64,000 nt of DNA from Sphingomonas sp. NFR04 (GTDB lineage: Bacteria > Pseudomonadota > Alphaproteobacteria > Sphingomonadales > Sphingomonadaceae). A model generated the notes under the pieces. The model did no database searches. It was not told the origin of the DNA and was given only the letters and a program-made list of their open reading frames with translations. The stretch lies in assembly GCF_900114095.1 (NCBI RefSeq), contig NZ_FORV01000002.1, forward strand, positions 1 through 64,000. Direction: 5' to 3'. Positions 42,222 to 50,308 of the stretch are shown here, one piece after another (the first letter of the stretch is position 1; each line of letters opens with the position of its first letter). A program made the translations under genes and the position numbers.

Positions 42222-42623
42222 TCAGGCCGCCAGGCTGTCGGCATAGGCGTTGACCGGCGCCAACGCAGCCTCGAGGCTGCAGGCATAGTCGCTGATCACG
42301 TCGTCGCCACCATTGCCATAGACGAACCAGACGAAGCCGACGCGCTTGCCCTCGGCGTCGAAGGCGATCAGGCGATCATCATCCGTGGTGTTCATAGCCG
42401 CCATGATCTCGCCGATCGAGGTGGACCGGGTGACAGTGGTCTCCTCGCCATCATAGACGCTCACCGAGTAGCCGGCGTCCAGAAGCGCCTGGGCCGCCTT
42501 GCGAGCAATCTTGCCCTCGGTCTCGATGCGCTTGATGAGGCGCTTGTAGCCCGCGTCGGTGGGGTCGTAGTCGCTGCCGCTCTTGATGCGATCGATCGAC
42601 TGGCTGAAACCCGACTTGTCCAT
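42222..42623 (-). CDS. hypothetical 133-residue protein
   Basis: MDKSGFSQSIDRIKSGSDYD, a helix KRIETEGKIARKAAQALLDA, then a beta-rich end (GYSVSVYDGEETTVTRSTS). AAGGA site and GCGG-loop leader upstream. First gene of the 42623-40432 operon. Confidence 0.65.
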   Translation of the reverse strand: MDKSGFSQSIDRIKSGSDYDPTDAGYKRLIKRIETEGKIARKAAQALLDAGYSVSVYDGEETTVTRSTSIGEIMAAMNTTDDDRLIAFDAEGKRVGFVWFVYGNGGDDVISDYACSLEAALAPVNAYADSLAA

Positions 42624-42639
42624 GTGATGTGTCCTTTCG

Positions 42640-42697
42640 TCACCGCACCGCTGCGGTGATTCTCTTTTCGCATGCGCTGCCGGTGGATGCGGGTGGG
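42640..42697 (-). promoter_or_regulatory. promoter box plus leader hairpin (operon 42623-40432)
   Basis: Box CCCACCCGCATC (42686-42697); hairpin TCACCGCA-GCGG-TGCGGTGA (42640-42659), an 8-bp perfect stem whose sequence differs from the GAGCA type, while the GCGG loop stays. Confidence 0.75.
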
Positions 42698-42708
42698 CTC
42701 GATGAGCC

Positions 42709-43014
42709 TCAGAAGGTCCCGTAGAGGGGGTTGCCCTCCATGGCAGCGAGCTCGGCCTGGCGCGCGTGCCGGTCACACGCGGCGTCGGATCGCAGCTTGG
42801 CGATGGGCAGCAGCTGGTCGGCCGGGCACGCGTCCTCGCCGAACCAGTTCTCCAGGCGCGTCAGCGTGCCCTCGGACATGCCGTAGACTTTCGCAGCGCG
42901 TTCCAAGGCGTCATCTAGGCATTCGAAATCCTCGTAGACGTGGACGGTGTCGCCGCCGACCTCTTCGAGCGAAGCGTCCCAGTGCAGACGGAAGCCGCCA
43001 TCGGGGATAGGCAT
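42709..43014 (-). CDS. hypothetical protein with C-terminal NPLYGTF tail
   Basis: 101 residues. MPIPDGGFRLHWDASLEEVG, a helix with DALERAAKVYGMSEGTL, and the C-terminus MEGNPLYGTF. Last gene of its operon, with only the next promoter cassette downstream. Confidence 0.7.
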   Translation of the reverse strand: MPIPDGGFRLHWDASLEEVGGDTVHVYEDFECLDDALERAAKVYGMSEGTLTRLENWFGEDACPADQLLPIAKLRSDAACDRHARQAELAAMEGNPLYGTF

Positions 43015-43016
43015 GG

Positions 43017-43253
43017 TCAGTCCTTGATAAGCCCAGCTGCCCGCATCTCCGCAAGGCTAGGCATGTGTTCGTTCCCGCGGGACGCGCTGGGCTCCAGGTG
43101 CAGGATCAGCTTGGTCAGCGGGTCGACGCCATCGTCGGTGACGGAGCGGATGACGACGCGATCGGGAGCCATGGAAACCAGCTGCACGCCGGCATGTCGC
43201 AGGATCTGGATCATCCGCGGGTTGTTGAGCGGAGGGTAGGTTCGGGCGCCCAT
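43017..43253 (-). CDS. hypothetical 78-residue protein
   Basis: MGARTYPPLNNPRMIQILRH, then VIRSVTDDGVDPLTKLILHL. Overlaps the previous stop by one base or less. Not recognised. Confidence 0.6.
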   Translation of the reverse strand: MGARTYPPLNNPRMIQILRHAGVQLVSMAPDRVVIRSVTDDGVDPLTKLILHLEPSASRGNEHMPSLAEMRAAGLIKD

Positions 43254-43474
43254 CAGATGCACACCGCCTGGTCGAGCTCGAAGCGGTTGTACGCTCGCAG
43301 CATGTACTCGCGCCATTCCAGGCTGGCGTCCGGCCAAGCCTTCACCTTCAGGTCGTCGAAGAAGATGCTGGCGACACCACCGTCCGTCTGGCCGAGCAGC
43401 AGCTGGATGGGGGCAACTGCCTTGTCCAGGTTATCGACCTGGCATGATTGGGTGATCTGGTCGAACAAGGTCAT
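43253..43474 (-). CDS. hypothetical 73-residue protein
   Basis: MTLFDQITQSCQVDNLDKAV, LLLGQTDGGVASIFFDD, YMLRAYNRFELDQAVCI. Not recognised. Confidence 0.6.
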   Translation of the reverse strand: MTLFDQITQSCQVDNLDKAVAPIQLLLGQTDGGVASIFFDDLKVKAWPDASLEWREYMLRAYNRFELDQAVCI

Positions 43475-43477
43475 GGC

Positions 43478-43690
43478 TCAGGCGGCCTCACCCATCACGG
43501 TGATCTCCGCGCCGCGATCCGTGGCAGCGATCGCGTCGAGCTCTTCCAAGAGCGTCGCGATTGCCTCCAGATCCGCGTCGGTGTTCTTGCCGCCAACGTC
43601 GACGTGGTTGTCGCTCGCGCCCTCGAGACCGATGGTGATACAGCCTGCCAGCAGCTGCAGCTGCCGATCGTTGAGCATGAAGCTCGCCAT
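43478..43690 (-). CDS. hypothetical 70-residue protein
   Basis: MASFMLNDRQLQLLAGCITI, then an acidic helix with LEAIATLLEELDAIA. AAGGA site; the start at 43690 lies right after the leader hairpin. First gene of operon 43690-42709. Confidence 0.6.
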   Translation of the reverse strand: MASFMLNDRQLQLLAGCITIGLEGASDNHVDVGGKNTDADLEAIATLLEELDAIAATDRGAEITVMGEAA

Positions 43691-43709
43691 GTTCGTTTCC
43701 TTCTCTGTC

Positions 43710-43765
43710 ACCGCACCGCTGCGGTAAAACCTATATGACCGAGCAAGCGTGCGGATGCGGGTGGG
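43710..43765 (-). promoter_or_regulatory. promoter box plus leader hairpin (operon 43690-42709)
   Basis: Box CCCACCCGCATCC (43753-43765), -10-like CATATA (43732-43737), hairpin ACCGCA-GCGG-TGCGGT (43710-43725). Confidence 0.75.
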
Positions 43766-43768
43766 CAG

Positions 43769-44026
43769 TCATGCGGCGAGCAAGGGCACGCACTCGCCAG
43801 TCCTGAAGAGGTGCATTCGCTGCCAGATGGTGAAATTGCCATCGAGCTCCCCGGCGAGGATCTGGGCTACGGTCGACTCCAGCTCCCTGATCCAGGCCTT
43901 GGGGTCGTTGCACCGGGTCTCACCCGACCGGATGCTGGCGATCAGCCGGCGCTCGGGCTCGGCCGCGAACTGTCGCGCAGCCTGGCGATCGTCGAAGCCG
44001 GGGACGGGACGGGCTGCGCTTGCCAT
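43769..44026 (-). CDS. hypothetical 85-residue protein
   Basis: Arg/Ala-rich N-terminus (FDDRQAARQFAAEPERRLIA), then a helix KAWIRELESTVAQILAGE. Follows the exported 89-residue protein directly. Confidence 0.6.
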   Translation of the reverse strand: MASAARPVPGFDDRQAARQFAAEPERRLIASIRSGETRCNDPKAWIRELESTVAQILAGELDGNFTIWQRMHLFRTGECVPLLAA

Positions 44027-44027
44027 G

Positions 44028-44297
44028 TCAGCAGGTTGCGATGCGGACCCGGGTATCGCCGGTCGGGCGATGAAGGATGCCCGGCGTATTTTCGATGATG
44101 CGGACCTTGTAGCCCGCGCGCCGGTACTTGATCGCGAGGACGCCGGCCTGCCGGCGGGCTTCGTTTTCCTGCATGACGCCGATGCGACCGGTGCTGCACA
44201 CGCCCGGCGGATCGATGATGATGGTCTGGACGGGGCGCGGGGCCGCGTCGAGCGGGACCGGCAGGGCCGGGGCGAGCAGAAGGGCGAGGAAAAGCAT
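44028..44297 (-). CDS. small exported protein
   Basis: 89 residues. Signal peptide MLFLALLLAPALPVPLDAAP, cut near residue 19. The mature part has GVCSTGRIGVMQENEARRQA and a final Cys that could pair with the first. AAAGGAG ribosome site. Periplasmic; function unknown. Confidence 0.65.
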   Translation of the reverse strand: MLFLALLLAPALPVPLDAAPRPVQTIIIDPPGVCSTGRIGVMQENEARRQAGVLAIKYRRAGYKVRIIENTPGILHRPTGDTRVRIATC

Positions 44298-44926
44298 GGG
44301 CGGCTCCTTTGGCCTAGAGGGATACGAATGAAGGGAAGGGGGAGCGTTCGCCTACTCGCGACAGACCAGGCGCCACTCTTGGCCCTGCTCCAGTCCTTTC
44401 GTGCCTACTTGCTCCCCAGCTGACCGAGTGCTCGCGCGCTCATCCTCGGCCCTTGGTGCCCGTTGGGCTTTATTTCCTCTTGCGAGGCGTGTGCGTTTCG
44501 TTGTGCACCGCTGGCCTTGTGCGGTTGGCTCAGCCGGCCGATCTACGTGTCGGCGTCGCTATCGTGATGCATTCGCGCTCCTTCGTCGCCTACCGCGATG
44601 TGAGAATTGCCTCTTTTCAAACCCTGGCGCGCGTCGTGCGGCGCTGGACCCAATGTCGCCGGTCAGCTCGGGGAGCGGGCAGTTTTCGGGGATGCCAGCC
44701 CGATCTCTATCGCTTCATCATCGTTCCTTTCGTCAGCGCGTTGTTTGCTTCACTGCGTTGGTGTGTGTTGTCTAGCACAGCTTTTGTGTCGCACAAGTGG
44801 CGTTTTGGTGCTCATCAGCCCGATGATGGTTGACAGAAAACGCCTCGCTGCCGTCAACAACCGACCAAGAACCGTCAACCTAGGGCGGAGTAAGTTATTG
44901 AAAACAAACGTCTATGTTGTGGCCGC
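44298..44926. other. 629-base gene-less region with an internal leftward promoter
   Basis: No frame on either strand has both a ribosome site and protein-like sequence. A leftward promoter-like pair (TTGTGC at 44791-44796, 16-base spacer, TAGACA at 44769-44774, then ACACACACC) lies inside, 470 bases before the next ATG. A long leader or an untranslated RNA is possible. Three GTTGAC/GTCAAC words at 44829-44880 may be regulator sites. Confidence 0.45.
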
Positions 44927-45148
44927 TCACCTGAACACCACATTCGGGAAGATCCGCTTGAGAGCGGTGCGCCAGTGCGCATCCGTGTAGCTGTGGTGCT
45001 GCAGGGCGCGATAGGCCCCGCTGTCGTGTAGCGATCGATAGGCTTCCGACCCTTCAGTGACCTTGGCTGGCCACGTACGGCGCAGGCCAAGATCCTGCAC
45101 GATCAGATTGGTGGCGATCTGGACGTGGTCGTCGGTGATCTTCGCCAT
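44927..45148 (-). CDS. hypothetical 73-residue protein
   Basis: MAKITDDHVQIATNLIVQDL, then GAYRALQHHSYTDAHWRTAL. Helical. Second gene of the 45363-44927 operon. Not recognised. Confidence 0.65.
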   Translation of the reverse strand: MAKITDDHVQIATNLIVQDLGLRRTWPAKVTEGSEAYRSLHDSGAYRALQHHSYTDAHWRTALKRIFPNVVFR

Positions 45149-45150
45149 GC

Positions 45151-45363
45151 TCACTTGTCGCCGAAGCCGATGCGCAGGCGCAGCGTGCCGTGGATACGCT
45201 CGGTGCGCTCGACCAGGCGATCGGGCTGCTCGCCGCGCACCATCTTCTTCCAGTCGCGATTGCGGATGCCCGAGTTCGCACCGGTGGGGATCTTGTCGAC
45301 CGTACCGCCCTTGCTTGCGAACAGCGCCACCGCTTCGGCGGTAGCGAGAGACATGCGTGCCAT
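45151..45363 (-). CDS. hypothetical 70-residue basic protein
   Basis: MARMSLATAEAVALFASKGG, then RNRDWKKMVRGEQPDRLVER. Basic and possibly nucleic-acid binding. GAGG site after the leader hairpin. Confidence 0.65.
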   Translation of the reverse strand: MARMSLATAEAVALFASKGGTVDKIPTGANSGIRNRDWKKMVRGEQPDRLVERTERIHGTLRLRIGFGDK

Positions 45364-45381
45364 CTGAAAACCTCATCGTTG

Positions 45382-45440
45382 CCGAGCACCGCTGCTCGGT
45401 GATTTGGTTGTGCGCTCCGATGCGCGCGGATGCGGCTGGC
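45382..45440 (-). promoter_or_regulatory. promoter box plus leader hairpin (operon 45363-44927)
   Basis: Box GCCAGCCGCATC (45429-45440), -10-like CACAAC (45408-45413), hairpin CCGAGCA-GCGG-TGCTCGG (45382-45399). Confidence 0.75.
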
Positions 45441-45451
45441 TTTCGCGGTTA

Positions 45452-45628
45452 TTATGCGGCGAGTGATGCGCTGTGCTGAGCTGTCAGGCGCCCCAGCTGG
45501 GCGGCGATCTCCAGCATGGTGTCCAAGTCCTCAACTGTGGCCGCCTCATCGTAGGCACGCCAAAGAGCGTCGCGCGCTGCGAAGCAGGTGGGCCGGCGTT
45601 GGGGGAAGGGGATGATTGCGACGCTCAC
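45452..45628 (-). CDS. 58-residue protein divergent from the repressor
   Basis: GTG start with GGAG upstream. MSVAIIPFPQRRPTCFAARD, then an acidic helix (EAATVEDLDTMLEIAAQLG). Its position, divergent from an S24 repressor across two operators, is where a phage places its first lytic or antirepressor gene. No Cro-like helix-turn-helix is obvious. Confidence 0.65.
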   Translation of the reverse strand: MSVAIIPFPQRRPTCFAARDALWRAYDEAATVEDLDTMLEIAAQLGRLTAQHSASLAA

Positions 45629-45661
45629 TCGACTCGACTCCGCTTTGATGAAGCCAATATG

Positions 45662-45721
45662 TGCGGTCCACAGACCGCATTTGTCAACGGGTGTCCCGCA
45701 TTTTGCGGTTGATAGACCGCG
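45662..45721. promoter_or_regulatory. two repressor operators
   Basis: Two related palindromes: TGCGGTC-CACA-GACCGCA (45662-45679) and TGCGGTT-GATA-GACCGCG (45704-45721), start-to-start distance 42 bp, four helical turns. They lie between the divergent 58-residue gene and the S24 repressor, as expected for cooperative autoregulation. Confidence 0.75.
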
Positions 45722-45743
45722 GCGGGAACGATACACGCGGGGC

Positions 45744-46457
45744 ATGACTGACCCCAACGCCATTCTCATTGATCGGATTGATGCCCGCTTGCAGGTGCTC
45801 AACCTGTCAGATCGCAAAGCGTCCCTCAACGCGATCGGCAAACCCGACCTGATCCGCGACATTCGCCGCGGCAAGAAGCGTGCGGAGCTTCCTGCGCTGG
45901 CGCGGGCGTTGGCCACGACGGTCGATTTTCTGGAAGGGCTGACGGACAACCCGTCGCGCGCCGAGCCAGTGAGTGACGGTGCTCCCCAGATGCCCCGCCC
46001 AGAGGAGATGGAGAAGGACATTCCGGTCTACGGCACTGCCCTCGGCGCGGAGGTCAGCTTTTGGTCCGAGCACAACGGCGAGGTGGCAGTCGAGCAAACG
46101 GACCTGAACACAGGCGAGGTCATCGATTACTTCCGCCGGCCGCCAGCCCTACGTGATCGCCGCGACGTCTACATGCTCTACACGGCCGGATCGTCCATGG
46201 CGCCAGCGTTCGAGGAAGGCAGCCCGATCCCCGTGGATCCGAAGCGACCGCCGGCGATCGGCAACTACGTGGTGGTCTATCTGCGGGACCAGGACGATGA
46301 GTATGCGGCGGGCGTCCTCATCAAGCGCCTCGTCAAGCGCTCGGCCAGCTTCATCGAACTCCAGCAGTTCAACCCGCCGGCGACGTTCCGCCTGGAACCG
46401 CGCCAGTTTCGAGCGGTGCACCGGGTGATGCCCTGGGAAGAAGTGTTGGGGGTATGA
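45744..46457 (+). CDS. CI/LexA-like repressor with S24 peptidase domain
   Basis: 237 residues. The N-terminal domain (LSDRKASLNAIGKPDLIRDI, ARALATTVDFL) has a lambda-repressor-like helix-turn-helix. The C-terminal S24 autoproteolysis domain has IPVYGTALGAEVSF (cleavage region), AGSSMAPAFEEGS with the catalytic Ser (~residue 151), and GVLIKRLVKR with the catalytic Lys (~191). It is the only rightward gene in 34-64 kb. RecA-dependent self-cleavage and lytic induction are expected from the family. Confidence 0.92.
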   Translation: MTDPNAILIDRIDARLQVLNLSDRKASLNAIGKPDLIRDIRRGKKRAELPALARALATTVDFLEGLTDNPSRAEPVSDGAPQMPRPEEMEKDIPVYGTALGAEVSFWSEHNGEVAVEQTDLNTGEVIDYFRRPPALRDRRDVYMLYTAGSSMAPAFEEGSPIPVDPKRPPAIGNYVVVYLRDQDDEYAAGVLIKRLVKRSASFIELQQFNPPATFRLEPRQFRAVHRVMPWEEVLGV

Positions 46458-46598
46458 GCGATTTTAAGCGCTTCTGAGCGCGTCTAACGCGACGCGCGGT
46501 CGCACTACCTAGAGCGCTCTAAACGCGCTGAGCGAGCGCGAGAGAGCGATTTAGAGCATATCGCGCTCGCTAGTGCAGAACCCTGCGAGCGCGATCGT
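46458..46598. other. intergenic region of unusual composition with shared 14-mer
   Basis: About 140 bases with no GGC or GCC. Contains GCGATTTTAAGCGC (46458-46471), which recurs exactly in inverted orientation at 60466-60479, plus CTAGAGCGCTCTA words like those at 34360-34470. It separates two transcripts and could hold a control or replication element. Confidence 0.5.
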
Positions 46599-47282
46599 TC
46601 ACTGGACGCTCGCAGGTGTCACGATCGCCTGGCACCGACCGTACCGTAGGACAAACTCCAAGCCCGGCTCGCTCACGGCGGCAGCAATGGGACGTAACGC
46701 CTCCTTCACCGCCATGAAAAGCTCATAGCCGTCCCAACCATCGCCGAAGCGACGGTGTGCCTTGCGGTAGCCCCGCCGCAGAAGATGCCGAGCGTCGGCG
46801 ATGAACTGGTCGACGGGGAAATCTTCGGGCAAGTTCGCGCAGCGGTCCTCCATACGCGACGAGATCTCGTGCCGCGCTACATCAAGCGCATCTGCGAAGT
46901 CCATGTCCGCTTCATGCCGGCGCGTACAGTAGGTGCGCGTGCCGGGCCACCAACCCACGGCACCATTTGCCTCCTGGTCGCATAGGTCATCGGCGACCTG
47001 GGCTATGTTGTGGCCCAGGCGGGTGGTTGGCTTGTGAAAATCGCCGTGCCGATCGCCGAAGGTGCCCCAGCGTCCGCGTACCTGCCAGAGTCCACCCAGC
47101 GCCTCCAGCTCGTCCGCTGGGCACCCAATCGACGCGATGCCGTTCTGATGCTCCAGCAGATCGTGCGGCAATAGGCCACCGTTCCAGTCGACCAGAATAC
47201 CAGGCGTGATTTCGGTGCCCTTGATCACGAGCCCAAGATTGCCGTTGTCGTCTTCGTGGCTGACGATGCGGACTGACCTCAT
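46599..47282 (-). CDS. hypothetical 227-residue protein
   Basis: Not recognised. Starts ATGA over the methyltransferase stop. GVIKGTEITPGILVDW-type start, TRRHEADMDFADALDVARHE in the middle, HRRFGDGWDGYELFMAVKEA near the end. Co-translated with the methyltransferase, so possibly its partner. Confidence 0.65.
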   Translation of the reverse strand: MRSVRIVSHEDDNGNLGLVIKGTEITPGILVDWNGGLLPHDLLEHQNGIASIGCPADELEALGGLWQVRGRWGTFGDRHGDFHKPTTRLGHNIAQVADDLCDQEANGAVGWWPGTRTYCTRRHEADMDFADALDVARHEISSRMEDRCANLPEDFPVDQFIADARHLLRRGYRKAHRRFGDGWDGYELFMAVKEALRPIAAAVSEPGLEFVLRYGRCQAIVTPASVQ

Positions 47283-48727
47283 GCCCGCTTCCGGTTCAGC
47301 GTGACGAGGCAGGTGTTTACGTTTGTCCCGCTCTCCGCGAACGAGCCGGGCGGCAGATCCTTGATGTTGCCATTCATGGTCTCCACCAGCTTGCGGAACG
47401 CCTCGGTCTTTCGATCGGTGCGGAACTCGATACTGGCGCTCATCACCGCGACGATCTTCCCGCCGGGAGCAAGGAACTTCACGGCATGGGCGACGTGGTC
47501 GATATCCAGGCCGCGATCGAATGGCGGGTTCATCAGGATCCGGTCGTAGATCGGCTGCGGCGAGCGCTTGAGGAAGTCGCCATCGATCACGTCGCCGACC
47601 TGGCATGTCTCGCGCAGGGTGTCCGCGCGGCCAGGGTGGAGCTCGATCATGTCCACCGAGAACGTGGCGCCGCTTTCCCGCATGCCGCGGCACAGAGCCT
47701 TCACGATCGCACCTTCGCCTGCCGAGGGCTCGAGGACGCGGAAATGCAGGTTGTTCTGTTCGGCATACCAGCGGGACACGTTCATCTCTGCTTCGCCGAC
47801 GACGCGATCCGCTACCGCGTCCGGCGTTGGGAACCAGCCCATGTTCTTCGCGACAGCCGTCGACTGCCGCGCCAAGGGATCGTCCTCGACCGCATCGCTG
47901 CCAGCGCCCAGCGCCTCACCGTAGTAGTCGGCGAGCTCCTTGTTCACCCGCTTCAGGAGATCGTCCCGCTTGAACCACAGGTGAGCGTTACCGTTCTTGA
48001 ATACCCGGACGCGGAAGTATTCGTTCTCGACGGTGAATGCGCCGCGGACCAGACCGCGCGGCCGCGCGTCGTTGATCTGGCCGATGATACCAGCATAGCG
48101 CTCGGGCACCGATCGCTTCTCGGGGTCGGGATCGTTCTCGTGGTCGAGCTCCCAGAAGGCGCGCTCGATGTCGCGGATCGTATCCTCGTGGCGCGCATGC
48201 GTGTTCCACATGCCGTACGCATCGAAGACGTAGGTCAGCACCACCCGCTCGCCGATCTTGAAGCCGTCATGGCTGCGGAAGCGGCGGTCGAGCTTCGCGA
48301 AAGCGTTGGCGATGCCGCGCTGGAAGATCATCTTGGCGTTGCCGGCGAGGTTCGCGAGCGTGGAATAGGCCGTCTCGATCGAAACCTCGGGCGGGTCCTT
48401 CTCCAGCTGGTCGCGGAACTCCTGGTGCGCCTGGCGATCCATGAGCTTGTCAAAGCCATAGCCTTGGATGAGGTGGCCCCAGATCGTGCGGTCGGCTTGC
48501 TGGCGCAGGTAGGTGAGGAACCTGGCCCGCTCGTCAGGGCCGCGGCTGAATGCGCGCGAGGCGTTGGACTGGTCTACATAGAACTGCAGACCGCCGGCGG
48601 CCTTAGCTGCAGTCGCGAACGCCTCGTCGATCGCCTGGAAGGCTGTCGCGAACTTCTCGATGGCAAGGTTGCGATAGCCGACGATCTCGCTGATCTCGGC
48701 GCGGGTCACAAGGGCAGTGCCGGTCAT
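47279..48727 (-). CDS. DUF4942 + N6-adenine-type DNA methyltransferase
   Basis: 482 residues. The N-terminal ~300 residues match DUF4942 (RAEISEIVGYRNLAIEKFAT start). The C-terminal Rossmann methyltransferase has LEPSAGEGAIV (SAM motif I, ~330), VIDGDFL and the catalytic NPPF (in ILMNPPFDRG, ~395), typical of N6-adenine enzymes. Start 48727 follows the TGATG overlap of the upstream gene. Likely protects phage DNA or modifies host DNA; no cognate nuclease is visible. Confidence 0.9.
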   Translation of the reverse strand: MTGTALVTRAEISEIVGYRNLAIEKFATAFQAIDEAFATAAKAAGGLQFYVDQSNASRAFSRGPDERARFLTYLRQQADRTIWGHLIQGYGFDKLMDRQAHQEFRDQLEKDPPEVSIETAYSTLANLAGNAKMIFQRGIANAFAKLDRRFRSHDGFKIGERVVLTYVFDAYGMWNTHARHEDTIRDIERAFWELDHENDPDPEKRSVPERYAGIIGQINDARPRGLVRGAFTVENEYFRVRVFKNGNAHLWFKRDDLLKRVNKELADYYGEALGAGSDAVEDDPLARQSTAVAKNMGWFPTPDAVADRVVGEAEMNVSRWYAEQNNLHFRVLEPSAGEGAIVKALCRGMRESGATFSVDMIELHPGRADTLRETCQVGDVIDGDFLKRSPQPIYDRILMNPPFDRGLDIDHVAHAVKFLAPGGKIVAVMSASIEFRTDRKTEAFRKLVETMNGNIKDLPPGSFAESGTNVNTCLVTLNRKRA

Positions 48728-48987
48728 CAGTGCTGCCCCTGTTCCACGATGCGGATCATGTCGAATGCGGTGAAAGGCGACATCGAGATGGGCCACGGCT
48801 CTCCAGGCTGCTTCTCGGCGGCCGGCGTGAGTCTGAGGCCATCGGCGAGCACCTCGTGCAGCTTCATTTCGACCTCGTGGTCATCGCCGTTCCAGATCAC
48901 CTTGAGCGTGAAGTTGGCGCCGCCGTGTGTGTCGCTCTCGTCCTTGAGGCGCTCGTCGAGGATCTGTGCAATCGTGCGGAGGGGCAT
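48727..48987 (-). CDS. hypothetical 86-residue protein
   Basis: MPLRTIAQILDERLKDESDT, FTLKVIWNGDDHEVEMKLHE, ending IRIVEQGQH. GAAGGA site and leader upstream. First gene of the methyltransferase operon. Confidence 0.65.
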   Translation of the reverse strand: MPLRTIAQILDERLKDESDTHGGANFTLKVIWNGDDHEVEMKLHEVLADGLRLTPAAEKQPGEPWPISMSPFTAFDMIRIVEQGQH

Positions 48988-49005
48988 TGTCTGTTCCTTC
49001 ATCAC

Positions 49006-49062
49006 CGGTCACCGCTGACCGTGTGAGTGTTATTGCACACGCGCTGAAGGCGTGCGGGTGGC
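49006..49062 (-). promoter_or_regulatory. promoter box plus leader hairpin (operon 48987-46599)
   Basis: Box GCCACCCGCACGC (49050-49062), AATAAC-like -10 (near 49028-49034), hairpin CGGTCA-GCGG-TGACCG (49006-49021), a third stem type. Confidence 0.7.
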
Positions 49063-49413
49063 TTACTCGCTGACGCGAGCGGCGATGTGCTTCTGCAGGT
49101 GTTCGGGCAGCGCGAGCCAATTGATGCGTTCGCCGAGACACGGCCCCTCTTCGCAGATCGAGAATTGCGAGAACCCCAGGGGGCGTGTGGGCTGGTCGTC
49201 AAGGCCAAGGCACTCGAACAGCGAGCCCACCGGCAAGTCGAGCACGACAGTATAGCGGTCCTGGGTGCTGCCGCCGTTATCCCAGATCGATCGGACATTG
49301 CTCGGCTTCGGCATCGATGGCGGGACGGCCGGCGTGCACACGCGGCAGATCTCGGAGCCCTGATCGCCGTGGATCGTGCCGGTACCAGCGCAGCCGAAGC
49401 AGATGAGGCTCAT
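49063..49413 (-). CDS. hypothetical 116-residue zinc-finger protein
   Basis: CFGCAGTGTIHGD...CRVC near the N-terminus (two C-x2-C pairs with DnaJ-like GxG) suggests a zinc ribbon. The rest (YTVVLDLPVGSLFECLGLDD) is not recognised. Overlaps the upstream gene (ATGA). Confidence 0.65.
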   Translation of the reverse strand: MSLICFGCAGTGTIHGDQGSEICRVCTPAVPPSMPKPSNVRSIWDNGGSTQDRYTVVLDLPVGSLFECLGLDDQPTRPLGFSQFSICEEGPCLGERINWLALPEHLQKHIAARVSE

Positions 49414-49802
49414 GCGCGTCGCCTCGCTCGCTTCAGCATGCGTTCCAGGCTCATGCTCTGCGGCTTCTGTCGCCCGGGCGACTGGTAGAAGTAGGGCGCC
49501 ACGAGCTCTTGGATCTTGTCGTCGATATTGGGCAGCTCCGGCGGCTTCGCGGCCTCGCGAGCGTCGATCTCTGCACGGGTCTCGAACTGCGGGTGGCCTA
49601 GGCGTGGGAAGAAGTCTTGCGCCCACCCTCGTCGATTGACAGCATCTTCACCGATGTCCCGCGCGCAGTCGGCGCAGTACCAGGAATAGGATCCGTGATT
49701 GTAATGGAGCGCGGGCTCTGCTTGGCAGCGCGAGCGGTTGCAGGCGCCGCCTTCCTTGCCCTTGTTGGGCTTGTCAGGGCCGTTGTAGTCGCCGTAGGCC
49801 AT
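49410..49802 (-). CDS. hypothetical 130-residue zinc-finger protein
   Basis: ACNRSRCQAEPALHYNHGSY followed by WYCADCARDIG (C-x4-C and C-x2-C), a treble-clef-like pattern common in small phage proteins. C-terminal basic helix (LERMLKRARRR). Confidence 0.7.
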   Translation of the reverse strand: MAYGDYNGPDKPNKGKEGGACNRSRCQAEPALHYNHGSYSWYCADCARDIGEDAVNRRGWAQDFFPRLGHPQFETRAEIDAREAAKPPELPNIDDKIQELVAPYFYQSPGRQKPQSMSLERMLKRARRRA

Positions 49803-50230
49803 CAGCCGCGCTCCGCTTTGCGATCCGCGAACAGCTGCAGCGCTTCGTCGGCGCAACGTTCCCAAGGCGCGTAGGCAATCATGCCGGCGTTCATGCGATC
49901 GCGCTGGTCCTGCGGCATCTGCTTCACCAGCTCGGAATACTTGGCGACGGCCTCCAGGACGAACGCCTGCATCAGAACGCCGGTGCGCGAGCCTTCCATC
50001 ATCCGCGCCACGAACTCGACATTGGTCTCGGGGTCCGTGGGATGCGGATTGAGGGCATCGCCGGGCACCAGCATCTCGCGGTTGTCCGACATGGACGTGA
50101 CGACGAACATGTCCTCGTCGACGCGGCGGTCATGGGCGCGCAGGACCCTAACCTGCTGCCGGCGCATGTCGATGAAGCCGCCAAACGGGCGCTCATAGGT
50201 GCCGTCGTCGATCTCGCTGATCTTTCGCAT
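49802..50230 (-). CDS. hypothetical 142-residue protein
   Basis: MRKISEIDDGTYERPFGGFI, beta-rich VRVLRAHDRRVDEDMFVV, helix MQAFVLEAVAKYSELVKQM, end ADRKAERG. AAGGG site and leader upstream. Not recognised. Confidence 0.65.
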   Translation of the reverse strand: MRKISEIDDGTYERPFGGFIDMRRQQVRVLRAHDRRVDEDMFVVTSMSDNREMLVPGDALNPHPTDPETNVEFVARMMEGSRTGVLMQAFVLEAVAKYSELVKQMPQDQRDRMNAGMIAYAPWERCADEALQLFADRKAERG

Positions 50231-50246
50231 TTCGTTCCCTTTCGAT

Positions 50247-50302
50247 GCGCACCGCTGCGCTGCATCGTTCTTGTGCATCATGTGATTGGTGGATGCGGCT
50301 GG
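50247..50302 (-). promoter_or_regulatory. promoter box plus leader hairpin (operon 50230-49063)
   Basis: Box GCCAGCCGCATCC (50290-50302), -10-like CACAAG (50270-50275), hairpin GCGCA-GCGG-TGCGC (50247-50260), a fourth stem type, with outer GATGC/GCATC complementarity. Confidence 0.7.
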
Positions 50303-50308
50303 CTTAGG

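Noticed and set aside
44401..44990. Overlapping + strand frames of 120-130 residues
   Set aside because: Arg/Cys/Ser-rich, no ribosome sites, and all operons nearby run leftward.
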